NCBI GenBank assembly: GCA_016295895.1
Contig: JAEDKI010000047.1
Span: 1 to 11,692 of the forward strand
Direction of reading: 5' to 3'
DNA from: Clostridiaceae bacterium
GTDB lineage: Bacteria > Bacillota > Clostridia > Oscillospirales > Acutalibacteraceae
DNA: 11,692 nt
Below, piece by piece: positions 1 through 6,754 of the stretch (the first letter of the stretch is position 1; every line of letters starts with the position of its first letter). The position numbers and the translations under genes are program-made. The notes below the pieces were generated by a model. That model saw only the letters and a program-made list of their open reading frames with translations. It was not told the DNA's origin and did no database searches.

Positions 1-1
1 C

Positions 2-29
2 AGCCGAAACAGATAATTCCGTTTCGGCT
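2..29 (-). terminator. Probable intrinsic terminator hairpin after trxB
   Basis: AGCCGAAAC (2-10) pairs perfectly with GTTTCGGCT (21-29), a 9-bp stem with a 10-nt loop, starting 8 nt beyond the trxB stop codon on the minus strand. The U-tract expected on the minus strand would lie beyond base 1, so it cannot be seen. The position right after the last gene of the nrdD-trxB unit supports a terminator. Confidence 0.6.
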
Positions 30-37
30 AAGCTTAA

Positions 38-946
38 TTATAATGAATCAATATATCTGCACGCTGCAAGAGCGGCAACGGAACCGTCTGCCGTTGCGGT
101 TGTTATCTGCCTGATCTGCTTTTTGCGGCAATCTCCCGCAACGAATACTCCCTGAGTTGCCGTCAGACAGCTTTCATCGGAATTGATGTATCCCATTTCA
201 TCAAGCCCGGCAATTTCAGAAAACGCTTCATTATTGGGGATAAGACCGATTGCGACAAATAATCCGTCAACTTCAAGCTCACTTTCGGAGCCGTCGGATT
301 CTTTGCGGAGCGTCAGGCTTTTGAGTGACTTCTCACCGTTCAGGGCGGATATAACAGTTCCCGTTATCAGTTCGACATTATCCTTATCTTTGAGCTTCTC
401 AACAAGGCGGGCTTCACCCGTGAAATAATCAAGGTTCTGAATAACATATACCTTTTTACACCCGTCGGAAAGCAAAACCGCCTCCTGTAAAGCAGAATTG
501 CCTCCACCGAGCACGGCAACCGTCTGACCCTTGAAAAAGGCTCCGTCACAAACGGCGCAATACGAAACACCTTCGCCGACAAGCTCATTTTCATTTGGCA
601 AACCGATCTGTCTGTGCTTTACTCCGACAGCAATAATAACAGCCTTTGCTTCGTACTCGCCGTCCTCTGTCACAACAGTCTTTGTTGCTCCGTTATCCTT
701 AACTGCGGTTACGGTCTCCATTTCAATCTCAGCGCCCTGAGAAATAACCTGGTCAACCAATCTGTCGGCAAATTCGTTGCCGCTCATTTTGTTAAAGCCG
801 GGGTAATTCTCAATCTGAGGAGAAAAAGTTATCTGACCGCCGAAAGTCCCTTTTTCGAGAACAAGAACGCTTTTGTCGGCTCTGAGCGCATAGAGCGCCG
901 CCGTTAATCCTGCGGGGCCTGCGCCGATTATGATAATATCGTACAT
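38..946 (-). CDS. trxB: Thioredoxin reductase-like flavoprotein, HRRxxxR motif absent
   Basis: A 302-residue, full-length member of the low-molecular-weight thioredoxin reductase family, cytosolic FAD enzymes that pass electrons to a dithiol redoxin. Visible motifs are the N-terminal FAD-binding GAGPAG (8-13), the redox-active CAVC (130-133) followed by DG, a second Rossmann motif GGGNSA (147-152) and the C-terminal FAD motif VAGDCR (269-274). The usual NADPH 2'-phosphate-binding HRRxxxR that follows the second Rossmann fold is missing. The aligned stretch (about 166-180) reads VYVIQNLDYFTGEAR, so the electron donor may not be NADPH. The ATG at 944-946 is preceded by AAGGG, which overlaps the nrdD stop codon, and the 11-nt gap implies co-transcription with nrdD. 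No separate thioredoxin gene is in the window, so the redoxin domain fused to NrdD is a natural partner (inference). The family assignment is secure; the donor is not. Confidence 0.93.
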   Translation of the reverse strand: MYDIIIIGAGPAGLTAALYALRADKSVLVLEKGTFGGQITFSPQIENYPGFNKMSGNEFADRLVDQVISQGAEIEMETVTAVKDNGATKTVVTEDGEYEAKAVIIAVGVKHRQIGLPNENELVGEGVSYCAVCDGAFFKGQTVAVLGGGNSALQEAVLLSDGCKKVYVIQNLDYFTGEARLVEKLKDKDNVELITGTVISALNGEKSLKSLTLRKESDGSESELEVDGLFVAIGLIPNNEAFSEIAGLDEMGYINSDESCLTATQGVFVAGDCRKKQIRQITTATADGSVAALAACRYIDSL

Positions 947-957
947 TAAATCAACCC

Positions 958-3348
958 TTAAACTGCGGCATCCTTAGATGCTTCAATAAATTTCTTGATT
1001 TCTGCAACACCTGCAAATTTCTCAAACTCTCCGCCCGAAACGACAACAAGAGTCGGAGCCTGTCTGACATTGAGTTTAATTGCAAGGTCTTCATTTTCGT
1101 ATGCAAGAATCTCGTTAACCGAAATACCGGCTTTATCAAGAAGTGACAGCGCTACCTTGCAGTTGGGGCATGTGTTGGTCTTGAACAGATACAAACCGTC
1201 AGCAAGAGGACATGCGCTTTCCTCGTGATGATGCTCGCAAGTGCATTCGCCGTGGTTGTGACGACCGTGCTTTGAAATGTCGGAATGCTCAATATCATAA
1301 ACCTTGCGGTCTTTATATTCCTGAGTTTTGCCGTCATTCCAGTTCTGAACGGGTCTGTAATAGCCTGTAATACGGCTGTAAACCTCTGCGTCGCATCCGC
1401 AGCTGGGGCAGCTAAACTGCTCGCCTGCAAGATAACCGTGGTTTTTGCAAACCGAATATGTCGGGGAAATGGTGTAATAAGGCAGTGTGTAGTTTTCCGC
1501 AATCTTTCTGACGAGATTTGCGGCAGCTTTCCAATCGGGAAGCTTTTCTCCGAGGAAAGCATGGAATACCGTACCTGAAGTGTAAAGACCCTGAAGCTCA
1601 TCCTGAATATCAAGAGCTTCAAAAACATCACCTGTATAGCCTACGGGAAGATGAGAGCTGTTCGTATAATAAGGAGTATCCTCTGATGCGGTGATGATGC
1701 CGGGATAACGGGCAACATCGTGCTTTGCAAGACGGTATGAGGTTGACTCTGCAGGAGTAGCCTCAAGGTTATAAAGATCGCCGTACTGCTCCTGATAGTC
1801 AGAAAGGCGCTCTCTCATATGGTTAAGAACATCCTTTGCAAACTCCTGAGTCTTGCTGTTGGTCATATCAGCTCTGAGCCAATTTGCGTTGAGACCAACT
1901 TCATTCATTCCGACAAGACCAATAGTTGAGAAATGGTTGTCGAATGTGCCGAGATAACGCTTGGTGTAAGGATAAAGACCTTCATTAAGAAGCTTTGTGA
2001 TAATGGTGCGCTTAACTTTAAGCGAACGGGCGGAAATATCCATCATCTTATCAAGGCGTCTGTAGAAATCCTCCTCGTTTTCTGCAAGATATGCAATTCT
2101 GGGAAGGTTAATGGTTACAACGCCGACAGAGCCTGTGCTCTCGCCGCTGCCGAAGAAACCGCCGGACTTCTTGCGAAGCTCACGAAGGTCAAGGCGCAGA
2201 CGGCAGCACATTGAACGGATATCGCTAGGCTGCATATCGCTGTTAACATAGTTTGAGAAATAAGGAGTGCCGTATTTTGAGGTCATTTCAAAGAGAAGCT
2301 TGTTGTTCTCTGTCTCTGACCAGTCAAAGTCTTTGGTTATGGAATAGGTGGGAATAGGATACTGGAAGCCTCTGCCGTTTGCATCGCCCTCAATCATTAT
2401 CTCGATAAACGCTTTGTTTATCATATCCATTTCGGCTTTGCAGTCTTTATATTTGAAATCCAACTCTTTGCCGCCGACAATGCAGTTCTGCTCCGCAAGG
2501 TCTGCGGGAACAGTCCAGTCAAGCGTGATGTTTGAGAACGGTGCCTGAGTACCCCAACGGCTGGGAGTGTTGACGCCGAAAACAAAGGATTCGATGCACT
2601 TCTTGACCTGCTCATAGCTGAGGTTATCAACCTTTACAAAAGGTGCAAGATAGGTGTCAAATGATGAAAAAGCCTGAGCGCCTGCCCATTCATTCTGCAT
2701 GATTCCGAGGAAGTTAACCATCTGATTGCAAAGAGTTGCAAGATGGCTTGCGGGAGCAGAGGTTATTTTACCCGTAACTCCTCCGAGACCTTCCTGAATA
2801 AGCTGTTTAAGAGACCAGCCTGCGCAGTAGCCGGTGAGCATTGAAAGATCGTGAAGATGAATGTCACCGTTTCTGTGAGCATTTGCAATTTCGTCGTCAT
2901 AAATTTCGGAGAGCCAATAGTTAGCGGTTATTGCGCCTGAGTTGCTGAGAATAAGACCGCCGACCGAATAGGTTACCGTTGAATTTTCTTTAACACGCCA
3001 GTCGGTAACGTTAACATAGCTGTTAACAAGCTCTTTATAGTCAAGGATAGTTGATTTAAGGTTGCGGAGCTTCTCACGCTGTCTGCGGTAAAGAATATAT
3101 GCCTTAGCAATGTCGGCATAGCCCGCCTGAATGAGGACATGCTCAACGCTGTCCTGAATATCCTCAACGGCAATAAGCGAATTCTCGATTTTAGGCTCAA
3201 AATCCGCAGTTACTTTAAGCGCAAGAAAATCAATCGTTGAGGGGTGATACTGCTTTTCCTGAGACTCGAATGCCTTTTTGATGGCTTCAGCAATTTTGCT
3301 GATATCAAATTCGGCAATTTTTCCGTCTCTTTTAACAACCTGATACAT
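958..3348 (-). CDS. nrdD: Anaerobic ribonucleoside-triphosphate reductase with fused C-terminal redoxin domain
   Basis: Class III ribonucleotide reductase, a glycyl-radical enzyme that reduces NTPs to dNTPs anaerobically. Numbered from the chosen start (796 aa), it has an N-terminal ATP-cone (about 2-95, opening VVKRDG), the barrel with GYCAGW (173-178) and RSMCCRL (378-384, the region expected to hold the thiyl-radical Cys), a Zn site of C634, H637, C647 and C650, and the glycyl-radical motif RITGYYRP with Gly662. The radical glycine usually lies near the C-terminus, but here about 134 residues follow it. They comprise a His/Cys-rich linker (688-713) and a thioredoxin/glutaredoxin-like domain (about 718-790) with CPNC (727-730) and a cis-Pro-type APT (764-766). 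Start: an ATG at 3352-3354 adds two residues but lies only 2 nt from AGGA, while the ATG at 3346-3348 has 8 nt spacing, so the latter is preferred. It is preceded by its own promoter and NrdR-like boxes, and trxB follows. Confidence 0.96.
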   Translation of the reverse strand: MYQVVKRDGKIAEFDISKIAEAIKKAFESQEKQYHPSTIDFLALKVTADFEPKIENSLIAVEDIQDSVEHVLIQAGYADIAKAYILYRRQREKLRNLKSTILDYKELVNSYVNVTDWRVKENSTVTYSVGGLILSNSGAITANYWLSEIYDDEIANAHRNGDIHLHDLSMLTGYCAGWSLKQLIQEGLGGVTGKITSAPASHLATLCNQMVNFLGIMQNEWAGAQAFSSFDTYLAPFVKVDNLSYEQVKKCIESFVFGVNTPSRWGTQAPFSNITLDWTVPADLAEQNCIVGGKELDFKYKDCKAEMDMINKAFIEIMIEGDANGRGFQYPIPTYSITKDFDWSETENNKLLFEMTSKYGTPYFSNYVNSDMQPSDIRSMCCRLRLDLRELRKKSGGFFGSGESTGSVGVVTINLPRIAYLAENEEDFYRRLDKMMDISARSLKVKRTIITKLLNEGLYPYTKRYLGTFDNHFSTIGLVGMNEVGLNANWLRADMTNSKTQEFAKDVLNHMRERLSDYQEQYGDLYNLEATPAESTSYRLAKHDVARYPGIITASEDTPYYTNSSHLPVGYTGDVFEALDIQDELQGLYTSGTVFHAFLGEKLPDWKAAANLVRKIAENYTLPYYTISPTYSVCKNHGYLAGEQFSCPSCGCDAEVYSRITGYYRPVQNWNDGKTQEYKDRKVYDIEHSDISKHGRHNHGECTCEHHHEESACPLADGLYLFKTNTCPNCKVALSLLDKAGISVNEILAYENEDLAIKLNVRQAPTLVVVSGGEFEKFAGVAEIKKFIEASKDAAV

Positions 3349-3413
3349 AAACATTTTCCTTTCTTTCTTTATCTCTCATTAATAATAATCAAAATTAATT
3401 CGCAACGGTTAGA

Positions 3414-3442
3414 ATATTATCAAATTATCGCTGCAATGTCAA
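3414..3442 (-). promoter_or_regulatory. Sigma-A-type promoter of nrdD-trxB
   Basis: On the minus strand TTGACA (plus 3437-3442) is followed after exactly 17 bp by TAATAT (plus 3414-3419). The -35 matches consensus perfectly. The predicted transcription start near 3407 would give a leader of about 60 nt before the nrdD ATG at 3348. Two NrdR-like palindromes lie just upstream. Confidence 0.72.
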
Positions 3443-3448
3443 TGCTTT

Positions 3449-3464
3449 TCACAACATATTGTGT
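3449..3464. promoter_or_regulatory. NrdR box 1 upstream of nrdD
   Basis: TCACAACATATTGTGT matches 14 of 16 positions of the published NrdR-box consensus as I recall it (ACACWATATATWGTGT). It ends 6 bp upstream of the nrdD -35 element. Almost the same sequence recurs in the nrdG promoter. NrdR is the ATP-cone repressor of ribonucleotide reductase genes; its own gene is not in this window. Confidence 0.7.
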
Positions 3465-3489
3465 TAACATTGAGAAGTTTGTGAAACAT

Positions 3490-3505
3490 GCACTATATAT
3501 ATGCT
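3490..3505. promoter_or_regulatory. Possible NrdR box 2 upstream of nrdD, degenerate
   Basis: GCACTATATATATGCT matches about 12 of 16 NrdR-box positions. Its centre is 41 bp from the centre of the stronger box at 3449-3464, close to four helical turns. Tandem boxes on the same helix face are typical for NrdR. The AT-repeat character of the core makes this a weaker call. Confidence 0.45.
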
Positions 3506-3522
3506 TATTTTTGGGCAATTTT

Positions 3523-4215
3523 TCAAACGCCTCGGATTTCGCAGAAATCAACATATTTCAGCATGATTTTCTGCATTTCAAGCATTTCTTCCTTCGGAAC
3601 GGCGGAAAGATCAAAGCCGATAAGCTCGCCCGAATCAACAAACGCCTGCAAATAGTGGCGTTTTGCGCCTTTTATCATCTTTCCTATGCCGTCAATTTCA
3701 AAAACGCTGTGAAATTCTCTGACAACGGTTGTTCTGAACTCATAATCAACCTTATTTTCAAGAAGAAAGCCTATACTTTCCTGAATCTTGGAAATATCAT
3801 AGCCGCCTATGCCGACGGTTTCTGAATAGCCCGAGGGGGAATTCTTGACATCCATTGCAACATAATCAAGAAGCCCTTGCTCAACCAAGGCTTTTAATCT
3901 GTCAGGGAAAGTGCCGTTAGTGTCGAGCTTAACGGCAAAACCGAGTTCTCTGACTTTTTTGATAAATTCGTCTATATCGGGCTGAAGAAGCGGCTCGCCG
4001 CCGGTAATTGCAACCCCGTCAAGTATTCCCTGCCTTTTTTTCAGATAAGCTAATATTTCATCAACGGAATATTCACTTGTTTTTTCGGGGTCAATAACCA
4101 GCCTTGAATTATGGCAGAACGGGCATCGGAGATTGCAACCTGCAGTAAATACCGTGCATGCCATTTTTCCCGGGAAATCAAGCAAAGTTAATTTTTGAAA
4201 GCCTTGAATATTCAT
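3523..4215 (-). CDS. nrdG: Anaerobic ribonucleotide reductase activating enzyme, radical SAM
   Basis: A radical-SAM activase that uses a [4Fe-4S] cluster and S-adenosylmethionine to abstract a hydrogen from the NrdD glycine and create the glycyl radical. Counted from the chosen start it is 230 aa. The cluster ligands are C27, C31 and C34 in CNLRCPFC, followed by ITGGEP (70-75), the usual SAM-contact segment. Length and the opening MNIQGFQK...DFPGK fit the longer NrdG2-type activating proteins rather than short E. coli-type NrdG (about 154 aa). The frame is open to an ATG at 4239, but that ATG lacks a ribosome binding site and would leave almost no leader after the predicted promoter. AGGAAG at about 4226-4231 could serve either the ATG at 4213-4215 (long spacing) or an in-frame TTG at 4219-4221. 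It lies immediately upstream of nrdD on the same strand, with no clear terminator between them. Confidence 0.93.
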   Translation of the reverse strand: MNIQGFQKLTLLDFPGKMACTVFTAGCNLRCPFCHNSRLVIDPEKTSEYSVDEILAYLKKRQGILDGVAITGGEPLLQPDIDEFIKKVRELGFAVKLDTNGTFPDRLKALVEQGLLDYVAMDVKNSPSGYSETVGIGGYDISKIQESIGFLLENKVDYEFRTTVVREFHSVFEIDGIGKMIKGAKRHYLQAFVDSGELIGFDLSAVPKEEMLEMQKIMLKYVDFCEIRGV

Positions 4216-4259
4216 AATCAATTTTTCTTCCTGTATCATTATTTTGAGTGTGTACGCAT

Positions 4260-4288
4260 ATCATAACACAACATATTGTGTTTTGCAA
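4260..4288 (-). promoter_or_regulatory. Sigma-A-type promoter of nrdG
   Basis: On the minus strand TTGCAA (plus 4283-4288) and TATGAT (plus 4260-4265) are separated by exactly 17 bp. The 17-bp spacer is almost entirely occupied by the NrdR box at 4266-4281. The predicted start near 4253 leaves a leader of about 35-40 nt to the preferred nrdG start. Confidence 0.75.
4266..4281. promoter_or_regulatory. NrdR box inside the nrdG promoter spacer
   Basis: ACACAACATATTGTGT matches 15 of 16 positions of the NrdR-box consensus as I recall it, differing only at one central T. It fills the spacer between -35 and -10 of the nrdG promoter, the ideal place for a repressor. A weak partner (about 10 of 16) may lie near 4234-4249, about 32 bp centre to centre, but I do not rely on it. 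Confidence 0.78.
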
Positions 4289-4330
4289 TAGTTTTGACCA
4301 CAATTTTTCAAAAAAATTTTTATTACAGAC

Positions 4331-4372
4331 GAAAAGAAAGACGGATTGCCTTTTGCTGGCATACCGTCTTTC
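4331..4372 (-). terminator. Intrinsic terminator of the GtrA-like gene
   Basis: On the minus strand GAAAGACGG (plus 4364-4372) pairs perfectly with CCGTCTTTC (plus 4336-4344), a 9-bp stem. The loop contains an additional TGCC/GGCA pairing, and the stem runs straight into TTTTC. It lies 24 nt past the stop codon at 4397 and separates the membrane protein gene from the nrdG promoter. Confidence 0.8.
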
Positions 4373-4396
4373 ATAATTTTTAGATTATCTCTTGAA

Positions 4397-4942
4397 TCAG
4401 TTGGCTTTTTCTTCCTTTTTCTTATGGAAAAGAATCTTGTCAACCGGGAAATAGAGGAAGAACTGAATTGCTCCGCAGATTGCGCCCGAAAGAGCAACCG
4501 AACCTTCGCCGAGACCTTTTGCCATAAGGAAGTTTACAAGGAAAGGCTGAAGCCATGCGGTGAAAGTGATAAGAGCAAGAGTGAAAACTATGTAGATAGG
4601 AAGAACAACCTTTGTATTTGCGCCTGAATTGAAGGTTTTTTCTTTATTGATAAAGAACGAAACGATCTGCGCTATGATGTTACTTGCCGTTAAAGCAATG
4701 AAAAGTCCGAGTCCGGTTGAACCTGTGCCCGCTTTTGCGGCAGCCTCTGAAGAAAATACAAGAAATTCATAAGGTCTTGTAAGAAATTCCTCGCTCATCG
4801 GGAGCTTGATAAGATAAGGCAGGCATGTCTGAATAACGAATGCTCCGAGACTTACAACGATAAACTTAACGAACTGCCAAAGGGTAACCATTAACGAGCC
4901 TTTGCCCTCAGCAGCCTTGTCAATTTGATTCAATTTTCCCAT
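4397..4942 (-). CDS. GtrA-like four-helix membrane protein
   Basis: A 181-residue protein with four hydrophobic segments, roughly 22-45, 78-98, 113-137 and 147-170, and a charged Lys/Glu tail. The end of segment 2, SFFINKEKTF (95-104), resembles the sFllNrxwTF signature of the GtrA family (PF04138). These small membrane proteins are thought to flip polyprenyl-linked sugars or otherwise support cell-surface glycosylation. The spacing of four helices and the length (GtrA proteins are usually about 120-180 aa) fit. The start at 4942 has a strong AAGGAG ribosome binding site at 8-9 nt. It stands alone with its own promoter and terminator. No glycosyltransferase is adjacent, so its substrate cannot be guessed. 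The family call is moderate; a specific function is not supported. Confidence 0.75.
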   Translation of the reverse strand: MGKLNQIDKAAEGKGSLMVTLWQFVKFIVVSLGAFVIQTCLPYLIKLPMSEEFLTRPYEFLVFSSEAAAKAGTGSTGLGLFIALTASNIIAQIVSFFINKEKTFNSGANTKVVLPIYIVFTLALITFTAWLQPFLVNFLMAKGLGEGSVALSGAICGAIQFFLYFPVDKILFHKKKEEKAN

Positions 4943-4978
4943 GTGTGATATCTCCTTACTATGATTTCATTGTGGTAA

Positions 4979-5008
4979 ATTATAACATAATACAGCAATA
5001 AATAGCAA
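4979..5008 (-). promoter_or_regulatory. Promoter of the GtrA-like gene
   Basis: On the minus strand TTGCTA (plus 5003-5008) is 18 bp from a perfect TATAAT (plus 4979-4984), which also has the extended -10 dinucleotide (TGTTATAAT). A second TATAAT occurs at plus 5018-5023, 18 bp from TTGAGT, and could be an alternative promoter. No convincing terminator separates pdp from this promoter, only an unpaired T-rich stretch. Confidence 0.65.
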
Positions 5009-5039
5009 GCCAAAAATATTATAAAAAAATTGTGCAAAA

Positions 5040-6341
5040 TCACTCAATAATTTCAAGAAGAATCGGTTTTTCGGCAGGCTTCGAGTCGGATATTGTTACA
5101 GATTCTTCAAACTGTAACACAGCGTCCTCAAACAACGCTTCGTCGGACGAATACATAACGGCGATTATTTCGCCTTTTTTAACTCTGTCCCCTGTTTTTC
5201 TGTTCAATACGATTCCTGCGCCGAAATCTATGCTGTCTTCCTTTTTCTGCCTGCCCGCACCGAGCATGGAGCATGAAGAGCCGACTTTAAGGGCATCCAT
5301 ATGCCCAATAAATCCGCTTTCTTTTGCAACAATTTCATACTTATACGCCGCTTTAGAAAGAAGATCTGGATTATATATATAATCAGGATTTCCACCCTGC
5401 AATTCAACGGATTCCGCAAGCTTTTTCAAAGCTGAACCGCTTTCAATTGCCGAGCGTGCCGCTTTTCGGCACTCTCCGTTACTTCCGAAGCCTGCAAGCT
5501 CAAGTATCTTTGCAGAAAGAATTATGCAAAGCTCGGTTAAATCATCCGATCCGTTTCCTTTCAGCGTTTGAACCGCTTCCCAAACTTCAAGAGAATTGCC
5601 GATGCAATTCCCGAGCGGGGAATCCATGTCGGTAATCAATGCGGCAATTTTTTTGCCTGCTCCCCTTCCGATTTTAACCATTTTGTCGGCAAGCTCACGG
5701 GCTGAGTCAACCGTTTTCATAAAAGCTCCGCTTCCGCATTTGACATCAAGAACTATGCAGTCTGCACCGCCTGCAAGCTTTTTGCTCATTATGCTTGAAG
5801 CAATCAATGGCAGACTTTCAACGGTTTCGGTTGCATCACGAAGTGCATAAAGCTTTTTATCGGCAGGGCAAAGCCTGCCGGATTGACCCGCAATGCAAAG
5901 ACCGCATTTATCGGCTATCCCTGTAAATTCTTCGGTTGAAAGAGAGGTTCTGAACCCCGGAATTGATTCAAGTTTATCAACCGTTCCGCCGGTATGCCCA
6001 AGACCTCTGCCACTCATTTTGGCAATTTTAACTCCGCAGGAGCTTACAATCGGGGCAACAATAAGAGTTGTTTTATCACCGACTCCGCCGGTTGAATGTT
6101 TATCGGCTTTTATACCGCTGATTCCGGATAAATCGGCAGTATCTCCCGAACGAGCCATGGCATCAGTCAGCTCAAGCATTTCTTTATCGGTCATTCCGTT
6201 AAGATAAATTGCCATAAGCAATGCGGAAATCTGATAGTCGGGAACGCTTTCATCGGCGGCAGAGAAAGCAAAAAATTCAATTTCATCCTTTGAAAGCTCA
6301 TAACCGTCTCTTTTTTTCCTGATGATATCTTTGATGTTCAT
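5040..6341 (-). CDS. pdp: Pyrimidine-nucleoside phosphorylase
   Basis: Cleaves uridine, thymidine or deoxyuridine with phosphate to the free base and (deoxy)ribose-1-phosphate, in the cytosol. At 433 aa it has the normal length of the thymidine/pyrimidine nucleoside phosphorylase family. Visible are the phosphate-binding KHSTGGVGDK (81-90), the glycine-rich signature SGRGLGHTGGTVDKLE (110-125), and R168, S183 and K187, which align with the base-binding Arg/Ser/Lys of E. coli thymidine phosphorylase. The C-terminal third is the usual alpha/beta domain. The ATG at 6345-6347 overlaps the cdd stop as ATGA, but GGGAGG sits directly against it. The ATG at 6339-6341 has about 7 nt spacing and gives the family's usual N-terminus, so it is preferred. 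Last gene of the salvage operon. Pdp (Firmicutes, broad pyrimidine specificity) is more likely than strict DeoA, but sequence reading alone does not settle it. Confidence 0.95.
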   Translation of the reverse strand: MNIKDIIRKKRDGYELSKDEIEFFAFSAADESVPDYQISALLMAIYLNGMTDKEMLELTDAMARSGDTADLSGISGIKADKHSTGGVGDKTTLIVAPIVSSCGVKIAKMSGRGLGHTGGTVDKLESIPGFRTSLSTEEFTGIADKCGLCIAGQSGRLCPADKKLYALRDATETVESLPLIASSIMSKKLAGGADCIVLDVKCGSGAFMKTVDSARELADKMVKIGRGAGKKIAALITDMDSPLGNCIGNSLEVWEAVQTLKGNGSDDLTELCIILSAKILELAGFGSNGECRKAARSAIESGSALKKLAESVELQGGNPDYIYNPDLLSKAAYKYEIVAKESGFIGHMDALKVGSSCSMLGAGRQKKEDSIDFGAGIVLNRKTGDRVKKGEIIAVMYSSDEALFEDAVLQFEESVTISDSKPAEKPILLEIIE

Positions 6342-6343
6342 TA

Positions 6344-6754
6344 TCATACCTCCCGTTTATCAAAGCTTGCGGGAAGAAGCTCCGAAAGCTTCATGGATTT
6401 ATAATCATCGGGGGTTTTTGCCATGATAATCTCAAAATCGGGTTTGCAAAATTCTTTCATAACCTGCCTGCACACTCCGCAAGGAGGACAATGATAATCG
6501 GGAATTTCAAGCTCTGACTTACCGCCGACAACGGCAATTTTAACAAAATCACGCTTTCCGTCGGAAACCGCCTTGAAAAATGCTGTTCTTTCGGCGCAAA
6601 CGGTGGGAGAAAAAGCGGAATTTTCAATATTGCATCCCGTAATAACAGTTCCGTCAGCACAAAGCAGAGCCGCTCCGACCGAAAAGCCGGAATAAGGAGA
6701 ATAAGATTTTTGGCGGGCAATAACGGCTGATTTTATTAAATCCGAATTATTCAT
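6344..6754 (-). CDS. cdd: Cytidine deaminase
   Basis: Hydrolytic deamination of cytidine and deoxycytidine to uridine and deoxyuridine, feeding the phosphorylase encoded next. The 136-residue length matches the small homotetrameric Zn-dependent class. Zn ligands are C53 in CAERTA and C92 and C95 in PPCGVCRQ, with Glu55 as the proton shuttle. The N-terminal YSPYSGFSVGAAL (18-30) is the expected substrate-binding segment. Its ATG (6752-6754) overlaps the deoD stop as ATGA, and its own TGA overlaps the first possible pdp ATG in the same way, so translation is probably coupled. Complete, with no missing residue. Confidence 0.97.
   Translation of the reverse strand: MNNSDLIKSAVIARQKSYSPYSGFSVGAALLCADGTVITGCNIENSAFSPTVCAERTAFFKAVSDGKRDFVKIAVVGGKSELEIPDYHCPPCGVCRQVMKEFCKPDFEIIMAKTPDDYKSMKLSELLPASFDKREV

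Noticed and set aside
1152..1631. A 159-codon minus-strand open frame overlapping nrdD
   Set aside because: It lies in another frame inside nrdD, which is conserved and continuous over the same bases.
3244..3825. A 193-codon open frame on the plus strand across the nrdG 3' end, the intergenic region and the nrdD 5' end
   Set aside because: It is antisense to two confidently identified genes and to the nrdD promoter and NrdR boxes. It has no ribosome binding site and its composition is Phe/Ile/Asn-rich, as expected for an antisense shadow.
5009..5039. A terminator between pdp and the GtrA-like gene
   Set aside because: There is a T-rich stretch but no convincing stem before it. Termination may be weak or factor-dependent.
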